Origin: Staphylococcus piscifermentans
Lineage (GTDB): Bacteria; Bacillota; Bacilli; Staphylococcales; Staphylococcaceae
Reading direction: 5' to 3'
DNA: 64,000 nt
Assembly: GCF_900186985.1 (NCBI RefSeq)
Contig: NZ_LT906447.1
Location: 1,488,001 to 1,552,000, forward strand
The notes under the pieces were generated by a model. The model worked only from the letters and a program-made list of their open reading frames with translations. It was not told the origin of the DNA and searched no databases. The position numbers and the translations under genes are program-made. Of this stretch, positions 40,656-51,718 are shown in pieces (within the stretch, counting starts at the first letter, position 1; the number at the start of each line of letters is the position of its first letter).

Positions 40656-43343
40656 GTGAGTCAAACAAGTTATGCAGTGGTAGATTTAGAAACAACCGGT
40701 AATCAAAAGGATTACGATGACATCATACAAATCGGAATCACTTTTGTTAAAGACTTTGAAATTGTCGGTTCCTATCACTCGTTAATTAAAACTGACTTAG
40801 AAATACCGCCTTTTATACAGGCACTTACCTCTATTGAAGATCAAATGCTGACTCAAGCACCTTATTTTAATGAGATAGCCGAGGACGTATACGACTTGAT
40901 GAAAGATAGTGTTTTCGTTGCACATAATGTAGCCTTTGATTTGACGTTCTTGAAGAGAGCTTTTAAGAGATGCAACATTTCTTATCAACCTAGAAAAGTG
41001 ATTGATACAGTGGAACTCTTTAAAATCGCTTTTCCAACAGATAAAAGCTACCAACTTAGTGAGTTGGCAGAATATCATGATATACCGTTAGAGAATGCGC
41101 ATCGAGCTGATGAAGATGCTGCTACAACTGCTAAATTGATGATTAAAGCGTTTGAAGTGTTGTATGCTTTGCCGACTGATACCTTGAAACAACTTTATTA
41201 CCTCAGCAAAGACTTAAAATATCAGCTGCATGATGTCATATTCGAAATGGTGCGACAAAGAGAGACGCAGCCCTTAGGCAAGGAATTTGATCAATTTGAG
41301 CAAATTATTTATAAAAAGCAAAAAGATCTAAAATCACCTTCAGTAGACTTTGAAGGTTCAACTGAAACTTTTTATAATAAAGTGATTGAGGCCTTAGGAT
41401 ACACTTATCGTCCACAACAATTGTATCTGGCTGAAACGATACTAGATCAACTGATGCACAGTGAAAAAGCACTGATAGAAGCACCTCTAGGTTCTGGTAA
41501 ATCATTAGCCTATTTAATAGCAGCTTTAATGTATAACATTGAAACAAAACAGCATGTGATGATTTCGACTAATACAAAATTATTGCAAAATCAGTTGTTA
41601 GAACAAGACATTCCGACACTTGAACAAGTATTAGGATACCGTATTAATGCTGCAATTATTAAAAGCAGAAAAGATTATATTTCTTTAGGTTTAATCAGTC
41701 AAATTTTAAAAGATGAAACACAAAATTATGATGTTTCGCTATTAAAAATGGAATTACTAGTGTGGATTACCCAAACAGAAACTGGAGATATTCAAGAGTT
41801 GAATCTCAAGGGCGGACAAAAGATGTATTTAGAACAAAAAGCAGAAACTTATGTACCTGTCCGCAATGATATTCATTACTATAATTTCTTAAAAAGAAAC
41901 GCTCAAAATATTCAAATCGGCATTACCAATCATGCTCATTTAATTCATGCTTCACAAGAAAATAAAATTTATCAATTGTTTGAAGATTGTATAGTAGATG
42001 AAGCACACCGCTTACCTGATTATGCATTAGATCAAGTAACCAACGAGTTAAGTTATTCTGATATCAAGTATCAATTAGGACTTATCGGTAAAACTGAAAA
42101 TGAAAAATTATTAAAAGCAGTAGATCATTTAGAACAAAAGCGTATTCTAGAAAGATTAGACATTCCACCGATTGATATTTTCGGATTAAAGAATGCTATC
42201 AACGACATTCACGAACTTAATGAAAAACTGTTTACAACTATCTTTGATATCATCCATGATTCAGATATCCATGATGATGATAATCATAAAATACATTTTG
42301 TGAACGATTTTGATACTGCACCAATTTTAAAAGATATCCATGAAATTATTCACAGCCTTAATTTAACGCTAGAATATTTTAACGGGATGAGTCATAAAAC
42401 TATTAAATCTATTCGCAAACATCTCTTATATTTAAACGATCATTTTCGTGCCATTGAACAGAGTCTCAAAGATGGCCATACTTGTTTCTTATCTATTAAA
42501 AACTTAGAACAAAAATCTACTATTACGATTTATGTTAAAGATTATAAAGTAAGAGAGATACTGACAGAACGTATAGTAGATAAATTCAAGGCGCTGACCT
42601 TTATTTCTGGCACGCTTACATTTAATCGCTCATTTGATTCATTTAAAAATTGGTTTAAAGAAGATGAACACTTTAATACCTTTATTATCGATGATGTCGT
42701 TAAAAACGATAATAAAGCAACCATATTCATTCCAAATGATGTAGCACCTTATCATTACAAGGATGTAGAGAAATATGAGCATGCGATTGTAAGTTATATC
42801 AGTGAGTATGTAAATGAAACACAATCTAAGTGTTTAGTACTCTTTACAAGTTATAAAATGATGTATCACGTACAAGAGTTATTGAATGATTTACCTGATT
42901 TCGAAGATTATATTATTCTTTCACAACAAAATAATAATCAAAATTATAAAATTGCGCAGCAGTTCAATAATTTTGATAAATCGATTTTACTAGGCACTGG
43001 TACTTTCTTTGAAGGCTTTGATTTTCAAGGAGAAGGTATTAAATGTGTGATGATAGCGAAGTTGCCGTTTATGAATCAAAATAACACTAAATATTGGCTT
43101 ATGGATTCAGAATTTGTGTCGACTTTTAAAGACTATGTTTTACCAGATGCTGTAATTCGATTCAGACAAGGCTTAGGCCGTTTAATCAGAAACGAAAAAG
43201 ATAAAGGTATTGTAGTGTCTTTCGATGATCGTTTGATAAAAAGTAATTATCAACACTTTTTCACCCAAGCATTAGAATCATTTAAGAAAGTGAATGGCAA
43301 TATTCAACAATTCGGCAAAATTTTAAAGAAATTAAAAGCTTAG
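40656..43343 (+). CDS. dinG: DinG-family nuclease/helicase-like protein
   Basis: Fusion of an N-terminal DEDDh 3'-5' exonuclease ([36 protein letters not shown]) with an XPD/DinG-like superfamily 2 helicase region, 895 aa. The helicase part has Walker [15 protein letters not shown], and a C-terminal [12 protein letters not shown]. No cysteine cluster for a 4Fe-4S centre is seen between Walker A and DEAH. This agrees with the report that S. aureus DinG acts as a nuclease rather than a helicase. The GTG start at 40656 follows AAAGGAGG. Confidence 0.92.
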   Translation: MSQTSYAVVDLETTGNQKDYDDIIQIGITFVKDFEIVGSYHSLIKTDLEIPPFIQALTSIEDQMLTQAPYFNEIAEDVYDLMKDSVFVAHNVAFDLTFLKRAFKRCNISYQPRKVIDTVELFKIAFPTDKSYQLSELAEYHDIPLENAHRADEDAATTAKLMIKAFEVLYALPTDTLKQLYYLSKDLKYQLHDVIFEMVRQRETQPLGKEFDQFEQIIYKKQKDLKSPSVDFEGSTETFYNKVIEALGYTYRPQQLYLAETILDQLMHSEKALIEAPLGSGKSLAYLIAALMYNIETKQHVMISTNTKLLQNQLLEQDIPTLEQVLGYRINAAIIKSRKDYISLGLISQILKDETQNYDVSLLKMELLVWITQTETGDIQELNLKGGQKMYLEQKAETYVPVRNDIHYYNFLKRNAQNIQIGITNHAHLIHASQENKIYQLFEDCIVDEAHRLPDYALDQVTNELSYSDIKYQLGLIGKTENEKLLKAVDHLEQKRILERLDIPPIDIFGLKNAINDIHELNEKLFTTIFDIIHDSDIHDDDNHKIHFVNDFDTAPILKDIHEIIHSLNLTLEYFNGMSHKTIKSIRKHLLYLNDHFRAIEQSLKDGHTCFLSIKNLEQKSTITIYVKDYKVREILTERIVDKFKALTFISGTLTFNRSFDSFKNWFKEDEHFNTFIIDDVVKNDNKATIFIPNDVAPYHYKDVEKYEHAIVSYISEYVNETQSKCLVLFTSYKMMYHVQELLNDLPDFEDYIILSQQNNNQNYKIAQQFNNFDKSILLGTGTFFEGFDFQGEGIKCVMIAKLPFMNQNNTKYWLMDSEFVSTFKDYVLPDAVIRFRQGLGRLIRNEKDKGIVVSFDDRLIKSNYQHFFTQALESFKKVNGNIQQFGKILKKLKA

Positions 43344-43426
43344 TCAAAATTAGCAACTAGCAGTAATAGCATAATTTTGATAAAATAAGGACGGGTTTGA
43401 ATTAATAAAACGTAGAATGAAAGGGG

Positions 43427-43466
43427 GATAGAAATAATCTTGAATTGAGATTATTTCATTGTCCCG
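43427..43466 (+). other. Strong hairpin upstream of asnS
   Basis: GAAATAATCT (43431-43440) and AGATTATTTC (43448-43457) form a perfect 10-base stem with a 7-base loop. GGGG before and GTCCC after could extend it. No T-run follows, so it is not a simple terminator for dinG. It may be a leader structure or operator for asnS; a TATAAT lies at 43478. Confidence 0.45.
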
Positions 43467-43526
43467 AGATAAAGTTCTATAATTAAAGAACTTAAAATAA
43501 TACAAATGAAGTATAGGAGTTTGGTT

Positions 43527-44819
43527 ATGAAGACTACAATTAAAGATGCTAAGAATCATATCGGCCAAGAAGTCACTATCGGTGCTTGGCTGCATAATAA
43601 ACGTTCTAGCGGTAAGATTGCTTTCTTACAACTACGTGACGGAACAGGATTCATGCAAGGCGTAGTAGTAAAATCAGAAGTCGATGAAGAAACATTTGCT
43701 ACTGCAAAAAATATTACTCAAGAATCATCACTTTACGTGACAGGTACCATTTCAGAGGATAATCGCTCAGATTTAGGCTATGAAATGCAAGTCAAATCAA
43801 TTGAGGTCATTCAAGAAGCACATGATTATCCGATTACACCAAAAAATCATGGTACTGAATTCTTAATGGATCACCGTCATTTATGGTTACGTTCAAAAAA
43901 ACAACATGCAGTAATGAAAATTCGTAATGAAATTATTCGTGCTACTTATGAGTTTTTCCATGACACTGGTTTCGTTAAGATTGATCCGCCAATTTTAACA
44001 GCAAGTGCTCCAGAAGGTACAAGTGAATTATTCCATACAAAATACTTTGATGAAGATGCTTTCTTATCTCAAAGTGGACAATTATACCTTGAAGCTGCAG
44101 CTATGGCTTATGGCAAAGTTTTCTCATTCGGACCGACTTTCCGTGCAGAGAAATCTAAAACGCGTCGTCACTTAATCGAATTTTGGATGATTGAAGGCGA
44201 AATGGCATTCTATGAACATGCTGACAGTTTAGAAGTTCAAGAACAATATGTTACACATGTTGTTCAATCTGTACTTAAAAACTGCGAACTTGAATTGAAA
44301 ACTTTAGACAGAGATACTTCTAAATTAGAAAAAGTTCAAGCGCCATTCCCACGTATATCTTACGATGATGCCATTGAATACTTGAAAGAACAAGGTTTCG
44401 ATGATATCGAATGGGGCGAAGATTTTGGTGCGCCACATGAAACGGCGATTGCTAATCATTTCGATTTGCCTGTTTTCATTACTAATTATCCAACTAAAAT
44501 CAAACCATTCTATATGCAGCCAAATCCTGAAAATGAGGAAACTGTATTATGTGCTGATTTAATTGCTCCAGAAGGTTATGGTGAAATTATTGGTGGTTCA
44601 GAACGTATTAATGATTTAGATTTATTGGAACAACGTATTGAAGAACACCAATTAGATCGTGAAAGTTACAACTATTATTTAGACTTACGTCGCTACGGTT
44701 CAGTGCCGCATAGTGGCTTCGGTTTAGGTTTAGAAAGAACAGTGGCATGGATTTCTGGCGTTGAACACGTTAGAGAAACTGCTCCATTCCCACGTTTATT
44801 AAATCGTTTGTACCCATAA
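43527..44819 (+). CDS. asnS: Asparagine--tRNA ligase
   Basis: Class II aminoacyl-tRNA synthetase of 430 aa. An N-terminal OB-fold anticodon-binding domain ([20 protein letters not shown]) is followed by the catalytic domain. Class II motif 2 is [20 protein letters not shown] and motif 3 is [12 protein letters not shown]. The ATG at 43527 follows AGGAG; the upstream ATG at 43506 adds seven residues without family support. No T-box is present in its leader. Confidence 0.96.
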   Translation: MKTTIKDAKNHIGQEVTIGAWLHNKRSSGKIAFLQLRDGTGFMQGVVVKSEVDEETFATAKNITQESSLYVTGTISEDNRSDLGYEMQVKSIEVIQEAHDYPITPKNHGTEFLMDHRHLWLRSKKQHAVMKIRNEIIRATYEFFHDTGFVKIDPPILTASAPEGTSELFHTKYFDEDAFLSQSGQLYLEAAAMAYGKVFSFGPTFRAEKSKTRRHLIEFWMIEGEMAFYEHADSLEVQEQYVTHVVQSVLKNCELELKTLDRDTSKLEKVQAPFPRISYDDAIEYLKEQGFDDIEWGEDFGAPHETAIANHFDLPVFITNYPTKIKPFYMQPNPENEETVLCADLIAPEGYGEIIGGSERINDLDLLEQRIEEHQLDRESYNYYLDLRRYGSVPHSGFGLGLERTVAWISGVEHVRETAPFPRLLNRLYP

Positions 44820-44850
44820 TATCTAATAGTTAAATATAAATCATATAATG

Positions 44851-44896
44851 GTCCAGTCAAATGATACGTCTATAAGTCATTCGACTGGACTCTTTT
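44851..44896 (+). terminator. Terminator after asnS
   Basis: GTCCAGTC-AAATGA pairs with TCATT-CGACTGGAC, followed by TCTTTT. Confidence 0.8.
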
Positions 44897-44929
44897 AAAT
44901 AGATGAAAATATAGAAAGGGGAAGTATAT

Positions 44930-45607
44930 TTGAATATTGATTTTTTAAGAAAACGACCTGTCGTTATTAGAAGAGAACTATTGGATCATTATTATGAACT
45001 AGGTCTGACTGAAACAGATTTAGTTATATTATTAAAGTTGATTTATGAAAATGAACATTCAAATAAACAACCTTCTATTCAGTACTTAAGTCAAGGTACG
45101 ACGATGAAAGAACGTGAAATTACTACCGTGATTCAACATTTAATTCAACTCGGACTGTTCAACCTTACCGTTCAAAAAGACGAAGATGGACGGTTTGCAG
45201 AATTTATGGACTTAGAGGGGTTTTACCAAGCATTTAATAAAATATTGCAAGCGCAAGAGTTAAATGATAAACGAAATGATGATAAGGAAGCTTTCAAGGA
45301 GCTATTTCAATTTATTGAACAATCCTTCGGCAGACCACTTTCACCTATAGAAATTGATACTTTAAATCAATGGATAGACGTGGATAAACACGATATATCA
45401 GTTATACAAGCAGCCGTAAACGAGGCTTTAAGTCTAGATAAAGTAAATTTCAAATATATCGATCGTATCCTTTTGAATTGGAAAAAACATAATGTCAAAA
45501 CAGTAGATGATTCTAAAAAAATCAGCCAGCAATATACTACACCACAGATGAAGCATACCGTGAAAAACATTCCTAAATTCGACTGGCTGAATGGAGAGGG
45601 GGACTAA
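44930..45607 (+). CDS. dnaD: DNA replication initiation protein DnaD
   Basis: Primosomal protein that helps load the replicative helicase, 225 aa. The N-terminal winged-helix domain begins MNIDFLRKRPVVIRRELLDHYY. The C-terminal DnaB/DnaD domain (about 130-200) has SFGRPLSPIEIDTLNQW and the YIDRILLNW motif (YxxxIxxxW). The TTG start follows AAAGGGGAAG. The stop is four bases before nth. Confidence 0.95.
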   Translation: MNIDFLRKRPVVIRRELLDHYYELGLTETDLVILLKLIYENEHSNKQPSIQYLSQGTTMKEREITTVIQHLIQLGLFNLTVQKDEDGRFAEFMDLEGFYQAFNKILQAQELNDKRNDDKEAFKELFQFIEQSFGRPLSPIEIDTLNQWIDVDKHDISVIQAAVNEALSLDKVNFKYIDRILLNWKKHNVKTVDDSKKISQQYTTPQMKHTVKNIPKFDWLNGEGD

Positions 45608-45611
45608 TGAT

Positions 45612-46283
45612 ATGTTAAGCAAGAAAAAAGCTTTAAGCATGATTGATGTCATTGCTGACATGTTTCCTGATGCAGAGTGCGAATTAAAGCATAACAATCC
45701 CTTTGAACTGACCATAGCTGTATTGTTATCTGCACAGTGTACTGACGTGCTGGTCAACAAAGTTACAGCTCATTTATTTAAAAAGTATCAAACTCCTCAA
45801 GACTACCTTGATGTGAATCTTAATGAATTAGAACAAGACATCCGCTCAATTGGTTTATATCGTAATAAAGCTAAGAATATACAAAAACTTTGTCGTTCCT
45901 TAATTGATAAATTTGACGGAAAAATTCCGCACAACCGTACTGACTTAGAAAGTTTAGCTGGTGTAGGGAGAAAGACGGCAAATGTAGTGATGAGTGTTGC
46001 TTTCGGTGAACCAGCTTTAGCAGTGGATACTCACGTTGAAAGAGTTTCTAAAAGATTAGGGATTTGTCGTTGGAAAGATAGTGTGAAAGAAGTTGAAAAT
46101 AGACTTTGTTCTATTATTCCTAAAGACAGATGGACTAAAAGCCATCATCAACTTATCTTTTTTGGGCGTTATCATTGTTTAGCACGCGCCCCTAAATGTG
46201 ATATTTGTCCGTTATTCGATGATTGCAGAGAAGGACAAAAACGTTACAGACAGAAAATTAAGCAAGAAGCTGCTCGATCATAG
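45612..46283 (+). CDS. nth: Endonuclease III (DNA glycosylase/AP lyase)
   Basis: Base-excision repair enzyme that removes oxidised pyrimidines and nicks AP sites. The product is 223 aa. The helix-hairpin-helix LAGVGRKTANVVMSVAFG carries the catalytic Lys, and VDTHVERV carries the catalytic Asp. The C-terminal 4Fe-4S loop is CLARAPKCDICPLFDDC. The ATG at 45612 follows GAGAGGGGG; an upstream in-frame start lies inside dnaD. Middle gene of dnaD-nth-ypoC. Confidence 0.95.
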   Translation: MLSKKKALSMIDVIADMFPDAECELKHNNPFELTIAVLLSAQCTDVLVNKVTAHLFKKYQTPQDYLDVNLNELEQDIRSIGLYRNKAKNIQKLCRSLIDKFDGKIPHNRTDLESLAGVGRKTANVVMSVAFGEPALAVDTHVERVSKRLGICRWKDSVKEVENRLCSIIPKDRWTKSHHQLIFFGRYHCLARAPKCDICPLFDDCREGQKRYRQKIKQEAARS

Positions 46284-46296
46284 GAGGAATTTATAA

Positions 46297-46629
46297 ATGC
46301 TTACAAAAGCTGACTTCGAAGAAAAAGAAGTGATTTTGGATCAGCTTGCTAAAAATAAAAAATTGACTTCTCCGGAAGGGAAAAGCCAACTTGATGATTA
46401 CTTAGATTTAATTCAAAATTACTTCTGTCAAATTAATAATATTTCTGTTATTAATTTTGAAGAAATTGAAAATTACCCGATTGTGCCTATTAATTTCAAA
46501 GAACGCTTTAATTATATAGAAGCGCGTCGCCATCATTTTATGGGATATCGACAAATGAAAACTTTAGTTTCAGAACTGATTAAAATGAATGCCGCCTATA
46601 AAGTAAGACAATCTCATCGAAAGCAATAA
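46297..46629 (+). CDS. YpoC-like protein
   Basis: Small protein of 110 aa with the conserved end YPIVPINFKERFNYIEARRHHFMGYRQM (family fingerprint in the ERFNYIEARxxHFxGYRQ part). No known domain or activity. It always follows dnaD-nth in related genomes. AGGAGG precedes the ATG. It is shorter than the Bacillus homologue. Confidence 0.75.
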   Translation: MLTKADFEEKEVILDQLAKNKKLTSPEGKSQLDDYLDLIQNYFCQINNISVINFEEIENYPIVPINFKERFNYIEARRHHFMGYRQMKTLVSELIKMNAAYKVRQSHRKQ

Positions 46630-46675
46630 AAAAAGTGCAGTGCTAGATTTTTTAACTAGCTACTGCACTTTTTTC
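46629..46675. terminator. Bidirectional terminator between ypoC and pbp2
   Basis: AAAAAGTGCAGT-GCTAG pairs with CTAGC-TACTGCACTTTTT around a short loop, with A-run and T-run flanks, between two convergent genes. Confidence 0.85.
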
Positions 46676-48976
46676 TTATGATGCTTTATTATTGAAAATT
46701 GCATTAAGGTTAAAGAATTTTGTTAATGCATTTCCACCGCTTTGATTGTTATTACCTTGTTGGTTGTTGCCTTGTTGATTATTGCCTTGGCCACTGTTAT
46801 TACCTTGTCGGTTGTTATTACCTTGGCCACTATTGTTACCTTGCTGACTTGAATTACTACTGTTGGAATTGTTGCTGCTGCCGCTTGAGTTGCCGCCAAC
46901 AGTACCATTACTATTCACTTTTCTGTTAGTAGTATCATTATCTGGATGTCCTGCAACAGATAAATTTTCTTTGCTTGATCCATCAACAGATGATGGTTTA
47001 TTGAAGTCTGCTCCGTCACGTGGACTAATATCAGACATTACATCTTCAAGCAAGTATTGAGGATATTCTTGTTCGCTATGGCCAACAAATGAATTTTCAC
47101 CATAATCTTTTACTTTATTGAAGCCCATCCATACTGACATTGAGTATTTAGGAGTGAAACCATTAATCCAAACATCTTTCGCTGCATCATCAGGTAAGTT
47201 GTATTGTTGGTAAGCTTCGCTGCCGTAAGTACCAGTACCAGTTTTAGCTGCAAGGTTGACACCTGAAACGCCGTGTCCATATGCAGAACCCCAAGCTTCA
47301 AATGTACCTTTCAAGACTTCAGAAAGCATATATGCTGTATAATCTTGCATTGCTCTATGATGATTCCAATCAAATTCTGTTGTAGCTCCATCTTGATCCA
47401 CAACTTTTGTAATTGCATGTGCTTGGTTATATTCACCGCCATTAGCTAATGCTGCAAAGGCTGAAGCTAAATCGGTAGGTGAGAATTCAGATGATGAACC
47501 ACCAAGTACTTCAGAAGGTCCGATTTCACCTTGGTAATTAAGGCCGACTTTTTTAGCAAAGTTCTTAGGTGCGTCGCCGCCAGCATCTTGTTTCGTTTGT
47601 TGCCAAGCTTTAAGTGCTGGAATGTTGAAACTTTGTCTTAAGGCATCATATAGAGATACAGTGCCGTGACTCTTCGTATCGTAGTTTCGGAATGTAGTGC
47701 CGTCAACCATGTATTCTGATTCATCTTGGATAGCATGATTTGTAGCCCATTGCATATTTTCAATAGCTGGACCATATGCTAAGAATGGTTTTAATGATGA
47801 ACCAGTAGGGTGAGCATCAGTAGCTAAGTTTCTATCCACGACATCTTTAAAGTTTCTGCCGCCTGAGATGGCTACCAGACCACCATTTTTGCTATCTACG
47901 ATTGTAGAACCAACTTGTTGGTCATCATTTTTGTAATAATTACCATTATTAATATGATCTTGCAATGATTTTTGAACACTAGCATCCATGTTAGTGTAAA
48001 TTTTCACACCACTATTTAAGACATCGCCTAAGTTTTTATCTTTATACTTAGGATGAGCCATTAATTCTGTTTTAACAAAGTTAACATATGAATCCATTTC
48101 TGGATCTTTGTCATCAGCCTTAATCGCACGCTGGTCAGCATTACGTTTTACAAGATTTTTCTCAATTGGAGTATCTTGTGCTTTTTCCATTTCTGCTTTA
48201 GTAATTCTATGGTGATAGTGCATTAAATATAATACTGTATCTTTACGTGATTCCGCTTCTTTAGGATGATCATACACATTATACAAGTTAGGTACTTGCG
48301 GTAAACCAGCTAAATATGCTTCTTCAGGAAGACTTAAATCTTTCAAGTCTTTATCGAAGTAATATTTTGCAGCTGCTTTAACGCCATACACACCATCAGA
48401 ATAATAGATTTTATTTAAGTAAATCTGGAAAATGTCGTCTTTACTGTATTCTTGCTCAAGACGATAAGATAAGTATGCTTCTTGCGCTTTACGTCCAATA
48501 GATTTTTGATCTGTTAAGAATGAACGTTTAACAACTTGTTGTGTCAAAGTTGAAGCCCCTTGCGAACCGAAACCGCCAGTAATATTTTTACCTACAGCTC
48601 CGAACAGACGTTTATAGTCTAGAGCACCGTGTTGGTAGAAACGATTATCTTCAGTTGCCAACACTGCGTCTTTCATATGTTGCGGAACATCTTTCAGTTC
48701 GACGTGAGCACGTCTTTGACCATTATCAAGCGTTTTAACAAGATCTCCATTTTTGTCGTAAATTTTTGCTGGAATCGGGTCTTTTAATTTCGCATCTGTA
48801 AAAGCAGGTGCTTTCCAAGCATAATATGCAAATAAAAGAACGCCAATTAATGCTAAAACGATAAAGGCAATAAGTATAAAGCCGATTATCTTGATGATTG
48901 TCCTTTTAATACTTTTATTCTGTTTTTTACCGGACTTGCTATTTTTCGAATTAGCAGTCCCTTTTCTTTCCGTCAT
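46676..48976 (-). CDS. pbp2: Bifunctional penicillin-binding protein 2 (class A PBP)
   Basis: Peptidoglycan glycosyltransferase and transpeptidase, 766 aa. A cytosolic basic tail is followed by a transmembrane anchor at about 28-55. The GT51 domain contains [18 protein letters not shown] and [16 protein letters not shown]. The transpeptidase domain has the SxxK motif (TGSSLKPF), SFN, and KTGTG. A C-terminal Ser/Asn/Gln-rich tail with QGNN repeats (about 680-745) ends in a short hydrophobic tail. The ATG overlaps the end of recU by four bases, the usual recU-pbp2 operon. Confidence 0.96.
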   Translation of the reverse strand: MTERKGTANSKNSKSGKKQNKSIKRTIIKIIGFILIAFIVLALIGVLLFAYYAWKAPAFTDAKLKDPIPAKIYDKNGDLVKTLDNGQRRAHVELKDVPQHMKDAVLATEDNRFYQHGALDYKRLFGAVGKNITGGFGSQGASTLTQQVVKRSFLTDQKSIGRKAQEAYLSYRLEQEYSKDDIFQIYLNKIYYSDGVYGVKAAAKYYFDKDLKDLSLPEEAYLAGLPQVPNLYNVYDHPKEAESRKDTVLYLMHYHHRITKAEMEKAQDTPIEKNLVKRNADQRAIKADDKDPEMDSYVNFVKTELMAHPKYKDKNLGDVLNSGVKIYTNMDASVQKSLQDHINNGNYYKNDDQQVGSTIVDSKNGGLVAISGGRNFKDVVDRNLATDAHPTGSSLKPFLAYGPAIENMQWATNHAIQDESEYMVDGTTFRNYDTKSHGTVSLYDALRQSFNIPALKAWQQTKQDAGGDAPKNFAKKVGLNYQGEIGPSEVLGGSSSEFSPTDLASAFAALANGGEYNQAHAITKVVDQDGATTEFDWNHHRAMQDYTAYMLSEVLKGTFEAWGSAYGHGVSGVNLAAKTGTGTYGSEAYQQYNLPDDAAKDVWINGFTPKYSMSVWMGFNKVKDYGENSFVGHSEQEYPQYLLEDVMSDISPRDGADFNKPSSVDGSSKENLSVAGHPDNDTTNRKVNSNGTVGGNSSGSSNNSNSSNSSQQGNNSGQGNNNRQGNNSGQGNNQQGNNQQGNNNQSGGNALTKFFNLNAIFNNKAS
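46744..46855 (-). repeat. QGNN-coding short repeats in the pbp2 tail
   Basis: Six copies of CCTTG (plus-strand view) recur every 18-24 bases, coding on the minus strand for QGNN/GQGNN-type units at about residues 707-744 of PBP2. The repeats stay in frame. The region is prone to length change by slippage. Confidence 0.7.
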
Positions 48977-49599
48977 ACGCGGTCCTCACTTTCATCTAAT
49001 ATCAACTTATCAACGGCTTTGAGATAATTCAAACGTGGTTGATACTGATAAGGAATATGGTAACCATTTTTTCTAATTTCTTCAACTGTAATTGATTTCT
49101 TGATATCTTGCTGCGCTCTCTTCCAGAAATATTCAAATGGTACATATGGTAATAGATACACTTCATCTAAAGTTTTGAAACGTATCAATAAGAAGGTAAT
49201 GCCTTTTTGTTCATATACCGACTTCATATGCTTCACTTGATGCTCATGTATATTCTTTAAAGGAAAAGAGGTTTTATTTTTAGTTTCTTTTGCTTCGAAA
49301 TCAATATAATAGCCATTATATACGCCATTATAATCAGTTGTAGAAGGTGTTCGGAAATATGCTTCTTTGATGACTGCTTTACTGCGTTTGGGATAAGAAA
49401 CGTCCACAATTTGTACTGGTGTCGGTTTCTTATGAATCACAGCTTTTCCTATAGAAAGGTAGTAATCATTGGATATTTCAATTTCCTTTTCCAAAGTCAT
49501 CCCGCGACCACCATATTTGATTTTACTCGACTGATGGTGGTTTGTGCGTCCAACTTTAGTCTTATTTGTATTAAATGGCTTACCATTCGGATAATTCAA
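48973..49599 (-). CDS. recU: Holliday junction resolvase RecU
   Basis: Endonuclease resolving recombination junctions and aiding chromosome segregation, 208 aa from the chosen start, equal to the S. aureus protein. Conserved blocks are [13 protein letters not shown], the acidic catalytic segment [29 protein letters not shown], read in two pieces, and [19 protein letters not shown] chose TTG 49599 (NYPNGKPF) by family length; GTGs at 49608 and 49611 are possible starts and may instead serve as the ribosome site. It is upstream of pbp2. Confidence 0.92.
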   Translation of the reverse strand: MNYPNGKPFNTNKTKVGRTNHHQSSKIKYGGRGMTLEKEIEISNDYYLSIGKAVIHKKPTPVQIVDVSYPKRSKAVIKEAYFRTPSTTDYNGVYNGYYIDFEAKETKNKTSFPLKNIHEHQVKHMKSVYEQKGITFLLIRFKTLDEVYLLPYVPFEYFWKRAQQDIKKSITVEEIRKNGYHIPYQYQPRLNYLKAVDKLILDESEDRV

Positions 49600-49636
49600 T
49601 TTTTTCACCACACTACAGGTTTCTAAAACCGTAATT

Positions 49637-49665
49637 ATTATACAGTAATCACAGTTTTATGCAAA
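49637..49665 (-). promoter_or_regulatory. Probable recU-pbp2 promoter
   Basis: On the minus strand TTTGCA (49660-49665), a 17-base spacer and a perfect TATAAT (49637-49642), about 38 bases upstream of recU. Confidence 0.55.
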
Positions 49666-49869
49666 CTCTGTGAATATATTTATATACTAAGATTGAAATA
49701 TACTTCTGATAATTTTTTAATCATTAGATGATATCCAACCTCTATCGTATACATTTTATTTTAACGTTAAATCTGTCATTACACAAACTGAAGTCTATCA
49801 TCACAAGGGTTTGCAAAAATGACGATGAAATTACATTGTGATAAATTAAGGTTAAGGGAGGAATATATG

Positions 49870-50208
49870 ATGTACACAATTATCCAGCAATTGATCCGAT
49901 ATACTCAAGCGATGAAAGAACGCTATCAGCATGCACGCGAAGGGACTCAATATTCTTTCGACCAAGATGTTGTACCCTTTACTAAAGAAATTGATAATTT
50001 AATTTCTCAGTTGAATGGAAATGCCGAGTATGTCATTGCACTTCCTTATATGAATAAAAAGAAATATCATATATTGATACAAAATCTTGAAACACTCTCT
50101 GTAGAATGTCACTATGCCAAAACTAGTCGGAAAATTTTTATGGAAAAATTGAAAAGTGTGAAATACGATTTAAAAAATATTAAGGAAAGTGAAACGCATT
50201 ATGGTTAA
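49870..50208 (+). CDS. DUF1798 family protein (YppE-like)
   Basis: Helical protein of 112 aa. Family features are the N-terminal [16 protein letters not shown] and the C-terminal [19 protein letters not shown]. The function is unknown. Two ATGs (49867, 49870) follow AAGGGAGG; the second has the better spacing. It overlaps the next gene by eight bases, so the two are co-translated. Confidence 0.75.
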   Translation: MYTIIQQLIRYTQAMKERYQHAREGTQYSFDQDVVPFTKEIDNLISQLNGNAEYVIALPYMNKKKYHILIQNLETLSVECHYAKTSRKIFMEKLKSVKYDLKNIKESETHYG

Positions 50209-50767
50209 AACTGCCTATATTACAGGGTATAAATCTTACGAATTAAATATATTTAAAGAAGATGCACCTGAAATAAAATATTTAAAAGCCTTTATTGAAA
50301 ATAAGATTGAAGCTTTGATTGATGAGGGCTTAGAATGGGTATTAATACAAGGGCAATTGGGCATAGAATTGTGGACAGCTGAAGTTGTCATCGCGTTAAA
50401 AGAAGAATATCCTGAGTTGAAACTAGGGGTCATCCCACCTTTTCAGAATCATACTGAACGGTGGAATGAACAAAATCAAATACAGTATCAGCAAATTACA
50501 GCACACGCGGATTTCATAGATACTGTTCACCATGCCCCATACGAAGGACCTTATCAGTTTAAACAGACTGATTTGTTTATGTTAGAACACTCTGACATAA
50601 CAGTTTTGTTATATGATGAAGAACAAGAGGCGAGTCCTAAGTTCTTCAAGCGAATGTTAGTTGATTTTGCAGAACAAACAAATTATACTTGTGATATTGT
50701 AACATTTGATGAAATAAACCTTTTCATCAATGATTTGCAGTGGTCAGAAGAAGAAAGTTTCGAATGA
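50201..50767 (+). CDS. ypsA: YpsA family protein (UPF0398, SLOG-like)
   Basis: Protein of 188 aa beginning [18 protein letters not shown], with the conserved [18 protein letters not shown] and [16 protein letters not shown] blocks. The Rossmann-like SLOG fold suggests nucleotide binding. In Bacillus and S. aureus the gene next to gpsB is linked to cell division. The ATG at 50201 is preferred over GTG 50189, which sits against AAGGA. It lies 12 bases before gpsB. Confidence 0.82.
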   Translation: MVKTAYITGYKSYELNIFKEDAPEIKYLKAFIENKIEALIDEGLEWVLIQGQLGIELWTAEVVIALKEEYPELKLGVIPPFQNHTERWNEQNQIQYQQITAHADFIDTVHHAPYEGPYQFKQTDLFMLEHSDITVLLYDEEQEASPKFFKRMLVDFAEQTNYTCDIVTFDEINLFINDLQWSEEESFE

Positions 50768-50779
50768 GGTGGAGAAAAA

Positions 50780-51109
50780 ATGGCAGATGTATCTTTAAAA
50801 TTATCAGCGAAAGATATTTATGAAAAAGATTTCGAAAAAACTCTTGCCCGAGGCTATAGAAGGGAAGAAGTAGATGCATTCCTAGATGACATCATTGCAG
50901 ACTATCAAAAAATGGCTGACTTAGATAGTGAAGTCGTTAAATTAAATGAAGAGAATCATAAGTTGAAGAAAGAACTTGAAGAACTGCGTTTACGTGTAGC
51001 AACTTCTAGACCACAAGAAAACAAGAATTTTTCATCAAATGGCAGTACGAATAATGTGGATATACTTAAACGCATTTCTAATTTGGAAAAGGCAGTGTTC
51101 GGCAAATAA
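50780..51109 (+). CDS. gpsB: Cell division protein GpsB
   Basis: DivIVA-like coiled-coil adaptor of 109 aa that links division and peptidoglycan synthesis. The lipid-binding N-terminus is [20 protein letters not shown] followed by [19 protein letters not shown] coiled coil runs to about residue 75 and a short C-terminal trimerisation part ([18 protein letters not shown]) ends it. GAGGTGGAG precedes the ATG. It is co-oriented with ypsA and upstream of rnpB. Confidence 0.94.
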   Translation: MADVSLKLSAKDIYEKDFEKTLARGYRREEVDAFLDDIIADYQKMADLDSEVVKLNEENHKLKKELEELRLRVATSRPQENKNFSSNGSTNNVDILKRISNLEKAVFGK

Positions 51110-51161
51110 ATCTTAAAGCATTGATTTCATAATCTGAATACTTTATCTATTTAAGATTGCC

Positions 51162-51191
51162 TTTACCTTGATACTTTAACCGTGTTATAAT
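51162..51191 (+). promoter_or_regulatory. rnpB promoter
   Basis: TTTACC (51162-51167), an 18-base spacer and TATAAT (51186-51191) with an upstream TG (extended -10). The predicted RNA start is about eight bases further. Confidence 0.65.
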
Positions 51192-51198
51192 TTTAGAA

Positions 51199-51592
51199 GT
51201 GATATTTCGGGTAATCGCTATAGCGATATAGAGGAAAGTCCATGCTCACACAATCTGAGATCGATTGTAGTGTTCGTGCTTGATGAAATAATAAGTCAAG
51301 GCAATATGACGGCAGCGAAATAACCTAAGTCTTCAAGATAAGGTTAAAATAGCTTGAAAGTGCCACAGTGACGTAGCTTTTGCAGAAATGTAAAAGGTGG
51401 AACGCGGTAAACCCCTCGAGTGAGCAATCCAAATTTGGTAGGAGCACTTGTTTAGCGGAATTCAACGTATAAACAAGGAAATGACCGTGCATAAATCGGT
51501 ATTTCAGACAGATGGTTACCACCGGCGTACCAGTGCATACTAGTGCACGTGATGAGTACTAAGGTACAGAACATGGCTTATAGAGATATCAT
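51199..51592 (+). ncRNA. rnpB: RNase P RNA (Bacillus type B)
   Basis: Catalytic RNA of RNase P, which matures tRNA 5' ends. The universally conserved blocks GAGGAAAGTCCATGCTC (from 51231) and ACAGAACATGGCTTATAGA (from about 51567) are present, as are GGTAAACCCC and the P1 stem GTGATAT (51199) pairing with ATATCA (51586). About 394 bases, normal for type B. A terminator follows directly. Confidence 0.97.
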
Positions 51593-51601
51593 TGCTAGTT
51601 T

Positions 51602-51628
51602 AGCTCTCCTGTGCAGGAGAGCTTTTTT
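51602..51628 (+). terminator. Terminator after rnpB
   Basis: AGCTCTCCT-GTGC-AGGAGAGCT followed by TTTTT, a textbook intrinsic terminator. Confidence 0.95.
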
Positions 51629-51718
51629 AATTTGAGCTAAAAAAGCAGAATCATTCCACATAAACAGGTTAATCTCTGCTACAATTGTTAAGTAAATATG
51701 ATAGAGAAGGAAGGGAAA

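Noticed and set aside
43344-43526. T-box leader for asnS
   Set aside because: The gap is too short and lacks the conserved T-box sequence; only a simple hairpin is present.
46720-47060. Short-spaced repeats that could suggest a CRISPR array
   Set aside because: The units are 9-12 bases, in frame with pbp2 and code for QGNN repeats; there are no regular spacers.
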